Assembly: GCA_041659545.1 (NCBI GenBank)
Contig: JBAZYB010000036.1
Span: 1 to 21,029, forward strand
Length of the DNA: 21,029 bases
Direction: 5' to 3'
From: Hyphomicrobium_A sp041659545
GTDB lineage: Bacteria; Pseudomonadota; Alphaproteobacteria; Rhizobiales; Hyphomicrobiaceae
Positions 14,480 to 21,029 of this stretch are shown one piece after another. Position 1 is the stretch's first letter, and the number at the start of each line of letters is the position of its first letter. The notes under the pieces are model-generated. The model was not told the DNA's origin and made no database searches. It saw nothing but the letters and a program-made list of their open reading frames with translations. Made by a program: the position numbers and the translations under genes.

Positions 14480-15130
14480 TCAGGACGTGGACTTGGCTTC
14501 TATTGCGCCGAAATCGACCTCGTCGCGGCTCGACAGCACCTTATCGATAATGCCGAAGTCCTTGGCCTGATCTGCGGTCATGAAGTAGTCACGATCGAGC
14601 GTGCGTTCAATGACCTCGTACGGCTGGTTCGTGTGCTTAACGTAGACCTCGTTGAGGCGCCGCTTCATCTTGATGATGTCCTCGGCGTGGCGCTCGATGT
14701 CCGAGGCCTGACCGGAGAAACCGCCCGATGGCTGGTGCACCATGATACGGGCGTTAGGGAGCGCGAAACGCAGTCCCGTGGCGCCGGCGCAGAGGAGCAA
14801 CGAGCCCATAGAGGCGGCCTGGCCGATGCACAGGGTCGAGATCTGCGGACGGATAAACTGCATGGTGTCGTAAATCGCCATGCCGGCCGTCACGACGCCG
14901 CCTGGCGAATTGATATACATAGATATTTCTTTCTTCGGGTTCTCCGCCTCGAGGAACAGGAGCTGCATGCAGACCGATGCAGACATGTGGTCCTCGATGG
15001 GCCCGGTAACGAAAATAATGCGCTCCTTGAGCAGCCGCGAGGGCAGATCGTAACCGCGTTCGCCGCGGTTCGTCTGCTCGACCACCATCGGCCAGAACGT
15101 GTTCGTCAAGGTGCTGACCGGATCGCGCAT
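14480..15130 (-). CDS. clpP: ATP-dependent Clp protease proteolytic subunit ClpP
   Basis: The 216-residue product is a standard ClpP serine protease. The triad is Ser107 (GQAASMGSLL), His132 (ARIMVHQPSGG) and Asp181 (LDRDYFM), with spacings (25 and 74) identical to those in E. coli ClpP. A short N-terminal extension (MRDPVSTLTNTFWPMVVEQT) precedes the conserved RGYDLPSRLLKERIIF and may be processed. Fourteen subunits form the barrel that ClpX caps. The ATG at 15130 has AAAGGAAG upstream; reading up to 15220 adds 30 residues without similarity. It lies 137 bases after tig on the same strand, the usual alphaproteobacterial order. Confidence 0.98.
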   Translation of the reverse strand: MRDPVSTLTNTFWPMVVEQTNRGERGYDLPSRLLKERIIFVTGPIEDHMSASVCMQLLFLEAENPKKEISMYINSPGGVVTAGMAIYDTMQFIRPQISTLCIGQAASMGSLLLCAGATGLRFALPNARIMVHQPSGGFSGQASDIERHAEDIIKMKRRLNEVYVKHTNQPYEVIERTLDRDYFMTADQAKDFGIIDKVLSSRDEVDFGAIEAKSTS

Positions 15131-15267
15131 AGCGTTCTTCCTTTGCTCGTTCGGGGGCGCGGCGGTCGAATCGCGCCGCGCTGCGTCGTCTTTCTTGGGC
15201 AGAGCCGCCCGCAGGTGCAAGCCCTGGCTCGGGGCCGGCGAACCTATATGGGGAGACGGGGCCGCTT

Positions 15268-16623
15268 TTACGCCTCCCCGGCTTCCTCGGACTTCTGGAA
15301 CAGCTCGTCCTTGGAGACTTTCTTCTCCACCGGCTTGGCCTTTTCGAGGACGAAATCGACGACCTTGTCCTCGAAAATGGGCGCCCGCAGTTCGGCCAGC
15401 GCGCCAGGGTTCTTCTCGTAGTACTCGTAGACCGTCTTTTCCTGGCCGGGGAAGCGACGCGCCTGCTCGATCAGGGCCTTCCGCATCTCGTCCTGGGTGA
15501 TCTTCAGCTCGTTCTTGTCGGCGATCTCGCCGATCACGAGTCCGAGGCGCACGCGGCGTTCAGCGATGCGGCGGTATTCCTCGCGCGTTTCGTCTTCGGA
15601 CTTGCCCTCGTCGGCGAAGCTCTTGCCAGACTGCGTCAGATTGGCCTCCAGCTGCTGCCAGATGCTGGCGAACTCACTGTCCACCAGCGATGACGGCAGC
15701 TCGAAGGTGTGGGACTTCTCCAGCTGGTCGAGCAGCTGACGCTTCAGCTTCATGCGTGTCACGTTGCCGTATTCGCGGGCGATCTGCTGCTTCACCAAAT
15801 CCTTGAGTTGATCGACCGACTCGGCGCCCAGGCTCTTGGCGAACTCGTCGTTCACTTCGGGGCGCGCCGGCGATGCGACCTCTTTCACCGTGACGGCGAA
15901 GTTTGCCGCCTTTCCGGCCAGCGTCGCGACTGGATAGTCAGCCGGGAAAGTCGCGGGGACGTCGCGCTCATCGCCCGTCTTGGCGCCCATGAGCCCATCC
16001 TCGAAGCCGGGGATGAAATTGCCCTCGCCAAGCACGATCGGAGCCGCTTCGGCGGTGCCGCCCTCGAATGCCTCGCCATCGATCTTACCGACGAAGTCGA
16101 TGGTGACGCGGTCCCCCTTCTCGGCGGGGCGCGCCTCGTCCGGCGTATAAGTGATGCTGCGATCGACGAGTTCGCCGACGGCCTTGTTCAGGGCCTCGTC
16201 GTCGACATCGGCCACCAGGCGCTCGAGTTCGAGCTTTGAGAAGTCCGTCAGCTCGATGGCAGGAAGCACCTCGAACGACATCGAATAGGCAAGATCGGCC
16301 TGTCCGGACAGAACGCGCTCGATCTCGTCCTGCTCCTCGGGGAGACTGATATCGGGCTGCATCGCGGGACGCATCTGGCGATCAGCGAGGGCCTGATTGG
16401 AGGTGTCGCGCACCGTCTCCTGCAGTACCTCAACCATGACCGAGCGGCCGTACATCTTCTTCAGATGCGGTACCGGCACCTTGCCCTTGCGGAAGCCCTT
16501 GAGCTGCACGCGGTCTTTCAGGGAATCGAGTCGCTCGTCGAAGCGCTTGCCGAGTTCGCCTGCCGGCACAACGACTTGCAGCGTCCGCTTCAGGCCATCG
16601 CTGCTGGTTTCGGTGATCTGCAT
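15268..16623 (-). CDS. tig: Trigger factor (ribosome-associated chaperone and prolyl isomerase)
   Basis: The 451-residue protein has the three trigger factor domains. The N-terminal ribosome-binding domain carries the signature GFRKGKVP at 43-50, the same position as in E. coli. The FKBP-type PPIase domain begins near EKGDRVTIDFVGKIDGEAFEGG (~160-180). A long helical C-terminal chaperone domain ends in a charged tail (KKVSKDELFQKSEEAGEA). It binds nascent chains at the ribosomal exit tunnel. The ATG at 16623 has GGAGAG three bases upstream of AAATG, a compact but usable site. It leads the tig-clpP-clpX-lon block, with tRNA-Leu 55 bases upstream on the same strand and no strong terminator between, so read-through from the tRNA promoter is possible. 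Confidence 0.97.
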   Translation of the reverse strand: MQITETSSDGLKRTLQVVVPAGELGKRFDERLDSLKDRVQLKGFRKGKVPVPHLKKMYGRSVMVEVLQETVRDTSNQALADRQMRPAMQPDISLPEEQDEIERVLSGQADLAYSMSFEVLPAIELTDFSKLELERLVADVDDEALNKAVGELVDRSITYTPDEARPAEKGDRVTIDFVGKIDGEAFEGGTAEAAPIVLGEGNFIPGFEDGLMGAKTGDERDVPATFPADYPVATLAGKAANFAVTVKEVASPARPEVNDEFAKSLGAESVDQLKDLVKQQIAREYGNVTRMKLKRQLLDQLEKSHTFELPSSLVDSEFASIWQQLEANLTQSGKSFADEGKSEDETREEYRRIAERRVRLGLVIGEIADKNELKITQDEMRKALIEQARRFPGQEKTVYEYYEKNPGALAELRAPIFEDKVVDFVLEKAKPVEKKVSKDELFQKSEEAGEA

Positions 16624-16678
16624 TTCTCTCCAACCTAGTCGTGAAAGCCGAAGGGCTCCGTTATGTGTGCCAAAAGCG

Positions 16679-16763
16679 TGGTGCGGGCGGAGGGACTCGA
16701 ACCCCCACGCCTTGCGGCGCTTGGACCTAAACCAAGTGCGTCTGCCAATTCCGCCACGCCCGC
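16679..16763 (-). tRNA. tRNA-Leu (anticodon TAG)
   Basis: The minus strand gives an 85-base class II tRNA. The acceptor GCGGGCG pairs with CGCCCGC, and the D arm is GGCGGAATTGGCAGACGC. The anticodon stem CTTGG/CCAAG encloses loop TTTAGGT with TAG at 34-36. A variable arm (GCGCCGCAAGGCGT) and T arm GGGGTTCGAGTCCCT follow. A73 and CCA are encoded (16679-16682). The long variable arm confirms the leucine type. It sits just upstream of tig. Confidence 0.97.
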
Positions 16764-17026
16764 GCGTCGCCCCCCGCCTGCGGGCCGGCTTTGTGGCCAG
16801 CCATTTTCGCCGTGAGGCAAGTCACTGCGCGGTCGGGATCGATCGGCGGAAGGTATATCTGGCAGGGCGAGCAAATTGCAACGCCCGTTATGCCCTGGCA
16901 GCCTCGGGAGCGCGCCCAAAAGCCAGCAAGCAGCCTTTCCCAAGGGTGGACTGGCGTCCACGCTCGAGTTGCCGACTACGTGTTGCCGATGTCCATATGC
17001 CCGGCTAGGTTCCTCGGCCTTCATTA

Positions 17027-18079
17027 ATGGAGGTTCCGTTGGTCCCCTGCCAGAGCGTCGTCGCCGCCGTCGGCCACACGCCCCTCATCCGACTTCGAGG
17101 TGCCTCAGAGGCCACCGGCTGCACCATCCTCGGCAAGGCCGAGTTCATGAATCCGGGGGCGTCGGTCAAGGACAGGGCGGCTCTGGGCATCATCAACGAA
17201 GCAATGGACAGCGGCCGTCTGAGGCCCGGTGGCACAGTCGTCGAAGGCACGGCAGGTAATACCGGAATCGGCCTAACCGTGCTCGGCAACGCGCTCGGGC
17301 TGCGCACTGTGATCGTCATTCCCGATACCCAATCGCAAGAGAAGAAGGATACGCTGCGTCTCCTGGGCGCGGAGGTTGTCGAGGTGCCGGCGGTGCCGTA
17401 CCGCGACGCCAACAACTACGTGAAATATTCTGAACGGCTCGCAGCAACGCTGGCAGCCAGCGAGCCCAATGGCGCCGTGTGGGCAAACCAGTTCGACAAC
17501 ATCGCTAATCGCGACATCCACACGGCGACGACGGCCGAAGAGATCTGGGAAGGCACCGAGGGGCGGATCGATGGGTTCGTTTCTGTGGTCGGTTCCGGCG
17601 GCACTTTGGGCGGCGTGGCGCGCGGCCTGAAAGCCAAGAGCCCGAAGGTTCGCATAGCGCTCGCCGACCCTTATGGCTCGGCGCTTTATTCCTATTACAC
17701 CACCGGCGTGCTCAAGGCCGAGGGGTCGTCGATCACCGAGGGCATCGGGCAGGGTCGCATCACCAAGAACCTGGAGGGCGCCCCGGTCGATACCGCCTAT
17801 CGCATCTCCGACCCCGAAGCGCTCGAGATCGTTTTTGCGCTCACCCGCGACGAAGGCCTCTGCGTCGGCGCCTCGAGCGGGGTGAATGTTGCCGGCGCGA
17901 TGCGCCTGGCGCGGGAACTCGGCCCCGGTCACACGATCGTGACTGTTTTGTGCGACACGGGCACACGGTATCAGTCGCGCCTTTTCAATCCGGCTTTTCT
18001 TGACAGCAAATCACTTCCGGTACCGGCTTGGTTGCGGCGCGAAAAATCCGATCTTCCAGAGGTTTTTGCTGCCAATTGA
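17027..18079 (+). CDS. cysK: Cysteine synthase (O-acetylserine sulfhydrylase, CysK type)
   Basis: The 350-residue PLP enzyme makes cysteine from O-acetylserine and sulfide. HTPLIRLRGASEATGC (17-32) opens the fold and NPGASVKDRAA (42-52) holds the PLP lysine, Lys48. EGTAGNTGIGL (~74-84) is the substrate loop, with Ala where the classical enzyme has Ser (TSGNT). GSGGTLGGVARGL supplies the phosphate-binding loop. The long C-terminus (PAWLRREKSDLPEVF) agrees with the 340-350 residue alphaproteobacterial subgroup. The start is uncertain: the ATG at 17027 has no ribosome-binding site, while GGAGG at 17029-17033 lies five bases before an in-frame TTG at 17039, which may be the true start and would give MVPCQSVVAAVGHTP. 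The gene precedes sseA on the same strand with a 132-base gap, so a sulfur-related operon is possible. Confidence 0.92.
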   Translation: MEVPLVPCQSVVAAVGHTPLIRLRGASEATGCTILGKAEFMNPGASVKDRAALGIINEAMDSGRLRPGGTVVEGTAGNTGIGLTVLGNALGLRTVIVIPDTQSQEKKDTLRLLGAEVVEVPAVPYRDANNYVKYSERLAATLAASEPNGAVWANQFDNIANRDIHTATTAEEIWEGTEGRIDGFVSVVGSGGTLGGVARGLKAKSPKVRIALADPYGSALYSYYTTGVLKAEGSSITEGIGQGRITKNLEGAPVDTAYRISDPEALEIVFALTRDEGLCVGASSGVNVAGAMRLARELGPGHTIVTVLCDTGTRYQSRLFNPAFLDSKSLPVPAWLRREKSDLPEVFAAN

Positions 18080-18211
18080 CGCCATCGGAGGGACACGAGC
18101 GCTCGCCATCCTTGCGGGTGTCGCCACTTTTGCCTATGTCGCTAGCAGCGTCCCCGGCTTGGTCGAACGGGCGACGCGTGAACCGTTCACGACACTGTAA
18201 GAGAGGGAAAC

Positions 18212-19090
18212 GTGCTGGAGAGCGCCAAGAAGTGGATCGTCGAGACGGACTGGCTCGCTTCACATATCGACGCCCCCGATCTCGTCATTTTTGATGCGAG
18301 CTGGCACCTGCCAACCGCGAACCGCGATCCCAAAGCTGAGTATCTGCAGGAGCACATCCCGGGGGCGCTGTTCTTCGACATCGATGACCTGACAGACGAA
18401 AAGTCGACGCTGCCGCACATGCTGCCTTCTACGGTGAAGTTCGCCTCGCGCATGAAGAAGATGGGCGTCGGTGACGGCATGCGCATCGTCGTCTATGACA
18501 CGCTCGGACTTTTCTCCGCCGCGCGCGCATGGTGGACGTTCCGCGCCATGGGGCACGAGGACGTCGCAGTGCTCAACGGCGGACTCAAGAAGTGGAAAGC
18601 TGAAGGGCGAGAGATTGAGGACGGCTTGCCGTGCAAGCGCACCGAGCGCCACTTCACGCCGCTGCTCAACGCCTCTTTGATCCGCGATCTCGACGACGTG
18701 AAGAAGGTGATCAACAAGCACTCGGCGCAGATCGTCGACGCTCGCCCTGCTCCGCGCTTTGAAGGCAAAGAAGCCGAGCCGCGGCCCGGCGTTCGTTCGG
18801 GTCACCTGCCCGGAGCGCGCAACGTACCCTCGCAGTCGCTGATCAATGCCGACGGCACGTTGAAGTCGGAAGCGGAGATGGCGAAGATCTTCGCCGAAGC
18901 AGGCATTGTTCCCAAGCAGCCGGTCATCACGACGTGCGGCTCCGGCGTCACCGCCTCTATTCTGTCGCTGGCGCTCGCGGTGCTCGGACAGACCAATGCG
19001 GCGGTTTACGACGGGAGCTGGGCCGAGTGGGGCGCTGACGAAAATCTCCCCATCGAGACGGGCCCAGCGCGCGAGCTGGCTACTGAATAG
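18212..19090 (+). CDS. sseA: 3-mercaptopyruvate sulfurtransferase
   Basis: The 292-residue protein has two rhodanese domains, the catalytic one C-terminal. The active loop is TTCGSGVTASI with Cys242; CG(S/T)GVT is the mercaptopyruvate-type loop, unlike the CRxGxR loop of thiosulfate rhodaneses. HIPGALFFDIDDLTD (48-62) in the inactive domain and RSGHLPGARNVPSQSL (195-210) in the active domain are family blocks. It moves sulfur from 3-mercaptopyruvate to an acceptor, giving pyruvate, in the cytosol. The GTG at 18212 is used because AGAGGG lies just upstream and the conserved chain begins at once. Its place after cysK suggests a cysteine synthesis/breakdown pairing. Confidence 0.95.
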   Translation: MLESAKKWIVETDWLASHIDAPDLVIFDASWHLPTANRDPKAEYLQEHIPGALFFDIDDLTDEKSTLPHMLPSTVKFASRMKKMGVGDGMRIVVYDTLGLFSAARAWWTFRAMGHEDVAVLNGGLKKWKAEGREIEDGLPCKRTERHFTPLLNASLIRDLDDVKKVINKHSAQIVDARPAPRFEGKEAEPRPGVRSGHLPGARNVPSQSLINADGTLKSEAEMAKIFAEAGIVPKQPVITTCGSGVTASILSLALAVLGQTNAAVYDGSWAEWGADENLPIETGPARELATE

Positions 19091-19520
19091 ATCTAGCGAC
19101 CAAGTTTCGAGAAGCTTGGCTGCGTAAGCGTCGTGCTCGTTCAGAGCCGGCGCTCGCGCCGGGGAGCCTTGCGCCCTTGCTGCCGCACCATCGCCGCGAC
19201 CGCTCCCTCTCCGGCTGCTTTTTCTCCCGTTGGCGACTGGGCGCTTCGCGCGGCCGGCCGCCAAGAGACATGACGATGCGGCTTGCCGATGTCGATCCGT
19301 GTCCTGTTCCAGGCATTCCTCGGCAGCCGCCTAAATTTTTCAGCAGCCCGGCTGCGTGGCGCTGCGGATGCGCGTCGCATGAAATAGGGGTCTCTACCTA
19401 TGCCAGCGCGTGGTGTTCCCCGCTAAGGCATCAAGGCCGCGTGTCGCATTGGCGTGTACAATGCTTTTGCTTCGCCGCACGGCGTCGCGTCTTGCCGATT
19501 CAGACTCTCTTGGAGGCCAA
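19091..19520. other. sseA-csp intergenic region, no gene
   Basis: These 430 bases hold no coding frame I can support. Near sseA there is an imperfect palindrome CCAAG..CTTGG (19100-19119) and a 6-bp stem CCGGCG/CGCCGG (19147-19162), either of which could help end the sseA transcript, though neither has a T-run. Closer to the copper-storage gene lies the ATAGG/CCTAT dyad listed separately. The rest must hold the csp promoter. Confidence 0.5.
19384..19401 (+). promoter_or_regulatory. Possible metal-regulator operator upstream of the copper-storage gene
   Basis: ATAGG and CCTAT arms are separated by 8 bases, an 18-base dyad about 120 bases upstream of the csp ATG. Its outer parts resemble the AT-flanked G/C dyads used by CsoR-type copper repressors, but the match is short and no such regulator is in the window. 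Confidence 0.25.
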
Positions 19521-20012
19521 ATGACCACCCCCCAGCCGCAACAGCCGACAACGCATAGCGTCGATCGTCGCGCGCTCCTTGCCACACTCGCCGCCTCTGG
19601 CGCGGCGCTCGCGGTCGGGACCGCCAACGCCCAGGAAGGTCACGAGCATCAACACGAGGGGCACGCCGATCACAGCGGGCCAGCCCCCCATCAAGCGCTC
19701 GTCGATGCGGCACTCGACTGCGTGAAGCGCGGCGAAGTCTGCGCCAATCACTGCATCAGTTTGCTTGGCCAGGGCGACACCACGCTAAAAGATTGTCTGC
19801 GTTCGGTGCTGACCATGCTGCCGGCCTGCGAGGGCTTGGCGCGCCTTGCCGCATTCGATGCCAAGCGCCTGAAGGAATTCGCCAAGGTGTGCGCGGACAT
19901 CTGCGCGGACTGTCAGGCCGAGTGCAAGAAGCACGCGGAGCACCACGCAGCCTGCAAGGCGTGCGGGGAATCCTGCGCCGCCTGCGTCGAGGAATGCAGA
20001 AAGGTCGTTTAA
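19521..20012 (+). CDS. Tat-exported copper-storage protein (Csp1-like, DUF326 four-helix bundle)
   Basis: The 163-residue precursor begins with a twin-arginine signal peptide (DRRALLATLAASGAALAV, Arg16-Arg17, likely cleavage after TANA at residue 37). A His-rich linker follows (GHEHQHEGHADHSG). The mature domain has 14 Cys at 67, 74, 78, 92, 103, 124, 128, 131, 135, 145, 148, 152, 155 and 159, many in CxxC or CxxxC spacing along helices. This is the pattern of Csp1, first described in methanotrophs, where a four-helix bundle lined with Cys stores many Cu(I) ions. Tat export as a folded protein fits Csp1 rather than cytosolic Csp3. TTGGAGG eight bases before the ATG fixes the start. No copper exporter or chaperone gene is adjacent. 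The convergent Crp/Fnr gene need not be related. Confidence 0.88.
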   Translation: MTTPQPQQPTTHSVDRRALLATLAASGAALAVGTANAQEGHEHQHEGHADHSGPAPHQALVDAALDCVKRGEVCANHCISLLGQGDTTLKDCLRSVLTMLPACEGLARLAAFDAKRLKEFAKVCADICADCQAECKKHAEHHAACKACGESCAACVEECRKVV

Positions 20013-20052
20013 GCGGCGAGCGGCGGAACGGCGTTTCGCTGCTAGCTGTTCT

Positions 20053-20098
20053 GCCAACGCCGCGGTCGGCTCTGCCCGTCTCAGACCGCGGCGTTGGC
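20053..20098. terminator. Perfect 15-bp inverted repeat between convergent csp and Crp/Fnr genes
   Basis: GCCAACGCCGCGGTC (20053-20067) is exactly complementary to 20084-20098, with a 16-base loop. The right arm lies inside the last five codons (ANAAV) of the Crp/Fnr gene, whose stop codon is in the loop. Its position suggests a shared bidirectional terminator, although T-runs are missing on both sides. Confidence 0.6.
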
Positions 20099-20788
20099 AA
20101 CTTGTCCCGCTGCCGCCAATCTCAGAAGTGCCGCCTCATCGATGATCGCGATCCATTCGCGTCCCGAGGCCTGAATCGCCCCCATATGCTTGAGGCTCTT
20201 CATCGCCCGGCACACGGTCGCGATCGCCAATCCCAGGTAGCTCGCCATATCCGACAGAGGGAGTGCCAGACGGTAGTCGGCCCCCTGCTTCTGCCGTCCC
20301 GCTGGTTGTGCAACGACCGGCGGGAGGGTGAGAATGAGCGCGGCAACGCATTCCTTTGCGGACATGCGTGCGCGCATGGTGGCCTCGTCATGCAGCTTCT
20401 CGAGGTTTCGGGTCAGCGCCCGGCCGACGAGCCGCTGCAGCACCTCCGATCCGTCCACGGAGCTGCGACTGACGCGCCGGATCACACTGCGCGTCAAAGT
20501 CTCGGCGCGGCAGTTGTAGCGCGGCCCGGAAACGACCCCTAACATGCCGCCCGGTCCGACGACGTCGAGGACGCGCCGCGGATGGCCTTGCACAGCGCGG
20601 CTCAAGATGACGGCGCCTGACACCACCTGGAAGATAGCCTCTGCCGACTGGCCCTCATCGAAAATGATGCTTCGCTTTGCATGGATTGCGGTGCTGGTGG
20701 TCGGCAGTACCGGCCGTCGTGCACGCTGAGCGCTCGCCGTCGGGTGTTCAATCACATCGGGGGCGTTGAAGCGTGGCATGTTCTGCAT
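20081..20788 (-). CDS. Crp/Fnr-family transcriptional regulator
   Basis: The 235-residue protein has a cyclic-nucleotide-binding-like beta-roll (about 33-110, containing IIFDEGQSAEAIFQVVSGAV and GPGGMLGV), a dimerisation helix (~115-150), and a C-terminal winged helix-turn-helix: LPLSDMASYLGLAIATVCRA (177-196) and the wing MKSLKHMGAI. The N-terminal Cys cluster that binds the Fe-S centre in FNR is absent, and the cAMP-contact residues of CRP are not evident, so the ligand is unknown. It resembles FixK/NnrR-type relatives in layout. The ATG at 20788 has no clear ribosome-binding site; a second ATG three codons on is possible. A TTGACC dyad lies directly upstream and may be an autoregulatory site. 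It is convergent with the copper-storage gene. Confidence 0.9.
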   Translation of the reverse strand: MQNMPRFNAPDVIEHPTASAQRARRPVLPTTSTAIHAKRSIIFDEGQSAEAIFQVVSGAVILSRAVQGHPRRVLDVVGPGGMLGVVSGPRYNCRAETLTRSVIRRVSRSSVDGSEVLQRLVGRALTRNLEKLHDEATMRARMSAKECVAALILTLPPVVAQPAGRQKQGADYRLALPLSDMASYLGLAIATVCRAMKSLKHMGAIQASGREWIAIIDEAALLRLAAAGQVANAAV

Positions 20789-20798
20789 CGGCGATGCT

Positions 20799-20824
20799 AT
20801 TGACCGCCAACTTCGCGGGTCAAT
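20799..20824 (-). promoter_or_regulatory. ATTGACC/GGTCAAT dyad upstream of the Crp/Fnr gene
   Basis: Perfect 7-base arms are separated by 12 bases and start 11 bases before the ATG. A related GGTTGACC lies at 20910-20917. The spacing is not that of an FNR/FixK box (TTGAT, 4 bases, ATCAA). It may be an operator or overlap the promoter. Confidence 0.35.
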
Positions 20825-21029
20825 CCGCGTTACCCGCAGCAGACATAGGTTGAAGCAGCGCGCTGCTACGTGCTCTGCCAGCCGCCCCGCGTAGTCGCAC
20901 TGACGCAGCGGGTTGACCTACGCGCCGGCTCCGCGCGAGCGGGCAATCGCACGCTGCAGCTTATCGTTTGACATCGCACCGTCGCGGGACGGGTGAAGCG
21001 CGTTCGCACGCCTTGCAAAGCTTCTTGTC
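20825..21029. other. Right-edge region without a defensible gene
   Basis: No complete frame with a ribosome-binding site is visible. On the minus strand a frame open to the window edge ends at 20918-20920 and would give the last ~36 residues of a protein reading ALHPSRDGAMSNDKLQRA near its end. I do not recognise it, and the stretch is too short to judge. Confidence 0.3.

Noticed and set aside
17273..17932. 219-codon minus-strand open frame
   Set aside because: It is the antisense shadow of cysK with no family similarity I can see.
18000..18200. Small plus-strand frame with a hydrophobic stretch between cysK and sseA
   Set aside because: It starts inside cysK in another frame, has no ribosome-binding site at any start codon, and the hydrophobic part is short. 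A real small protein is possible but not supported.
18260..19264. 334-codon open frame on the minus strand
   Set aside because: It is antisense to sseA, which has an intact active site and start. The frame has an Arg/Ala-rich composition and no recognisable domain.
20799..20824. FNR/FixK box before the Crp/Fnr gene
   Set aside because: The arms read TTGACC/GGTCAA with a 12-base gap, not TTGAT-N4-ATCAA, so I list it only as an unassigned dyad.

Overview
The window looks like a chromosomal segment of a GC-rich alphaproteobacterium, most likely of the order Hyphomicrobiales (Rhizobiales). The main evidence is the minus-strand block tig, clpP, clpX, lon, hup, tRNA-Val, a typical alphaproteobacterial arrangement, with a tRNA-Leu just upstream of tig. 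A Porin_2-type outer-membrane porin and a DUF1993 protein agree with this. I cannot name a genus from sequence alone.

Layout. 1-276 holds the N-terminal part of an XRE-type regulator that runs off the left edge. 478-4381 carries three minus-strand genes: a porin, a periplasmic sulfate-binding protein without its permease genes, and a DUF2252 protein. A plus-strand pyruvoyl-dependent arginine decarboxylase (4623-5177) follows. tRNA-Asp and a DUF1993 gene are on the minus strand. Next comes a tightly overlapping plus-strand trio (6247-9255): a tiny exported membrane protein with a YIDPGLGS motif, a SAM methyltransferase with a kinase-like N-terminal half, and a membrane-anchored sulfatase/LtaS-like transferase. 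tRNA-Val separates it from the protein quality-control block (9621-16763).

The right part has a sulfur pair, cysK-type cysteine synthase and 3-mercaptopyruvate sulfurtransferase, then a Tat-exported copper-storage (Csp1-like) protein with 14 cysteines. Convergent to it is a Crp/Fnr-family regulator. The last 240 bases hold no gene I can defend.

How the genes work together. Trigger factor, ClpP, ClpX and Lon make up nascent-chain folding and ATP-dependent proteolysis. The lon upstream region carries a close match to a heat-shock sigma-32 promoter, which would give lon its own heat-shock input. The sulfate-binding protein, cysteine synthase and mercaptopyruvate sulfurtransferase all act in sulfur uptake or metabolism but are not in one operon. 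The best candidate for an undescribed system is the trio at 6247-9255. Its genes overlap by 14 and 4 bases, are probably translationally coupled, and look like an envelope-modification module. It lies between two minus-strand tRNA genes.
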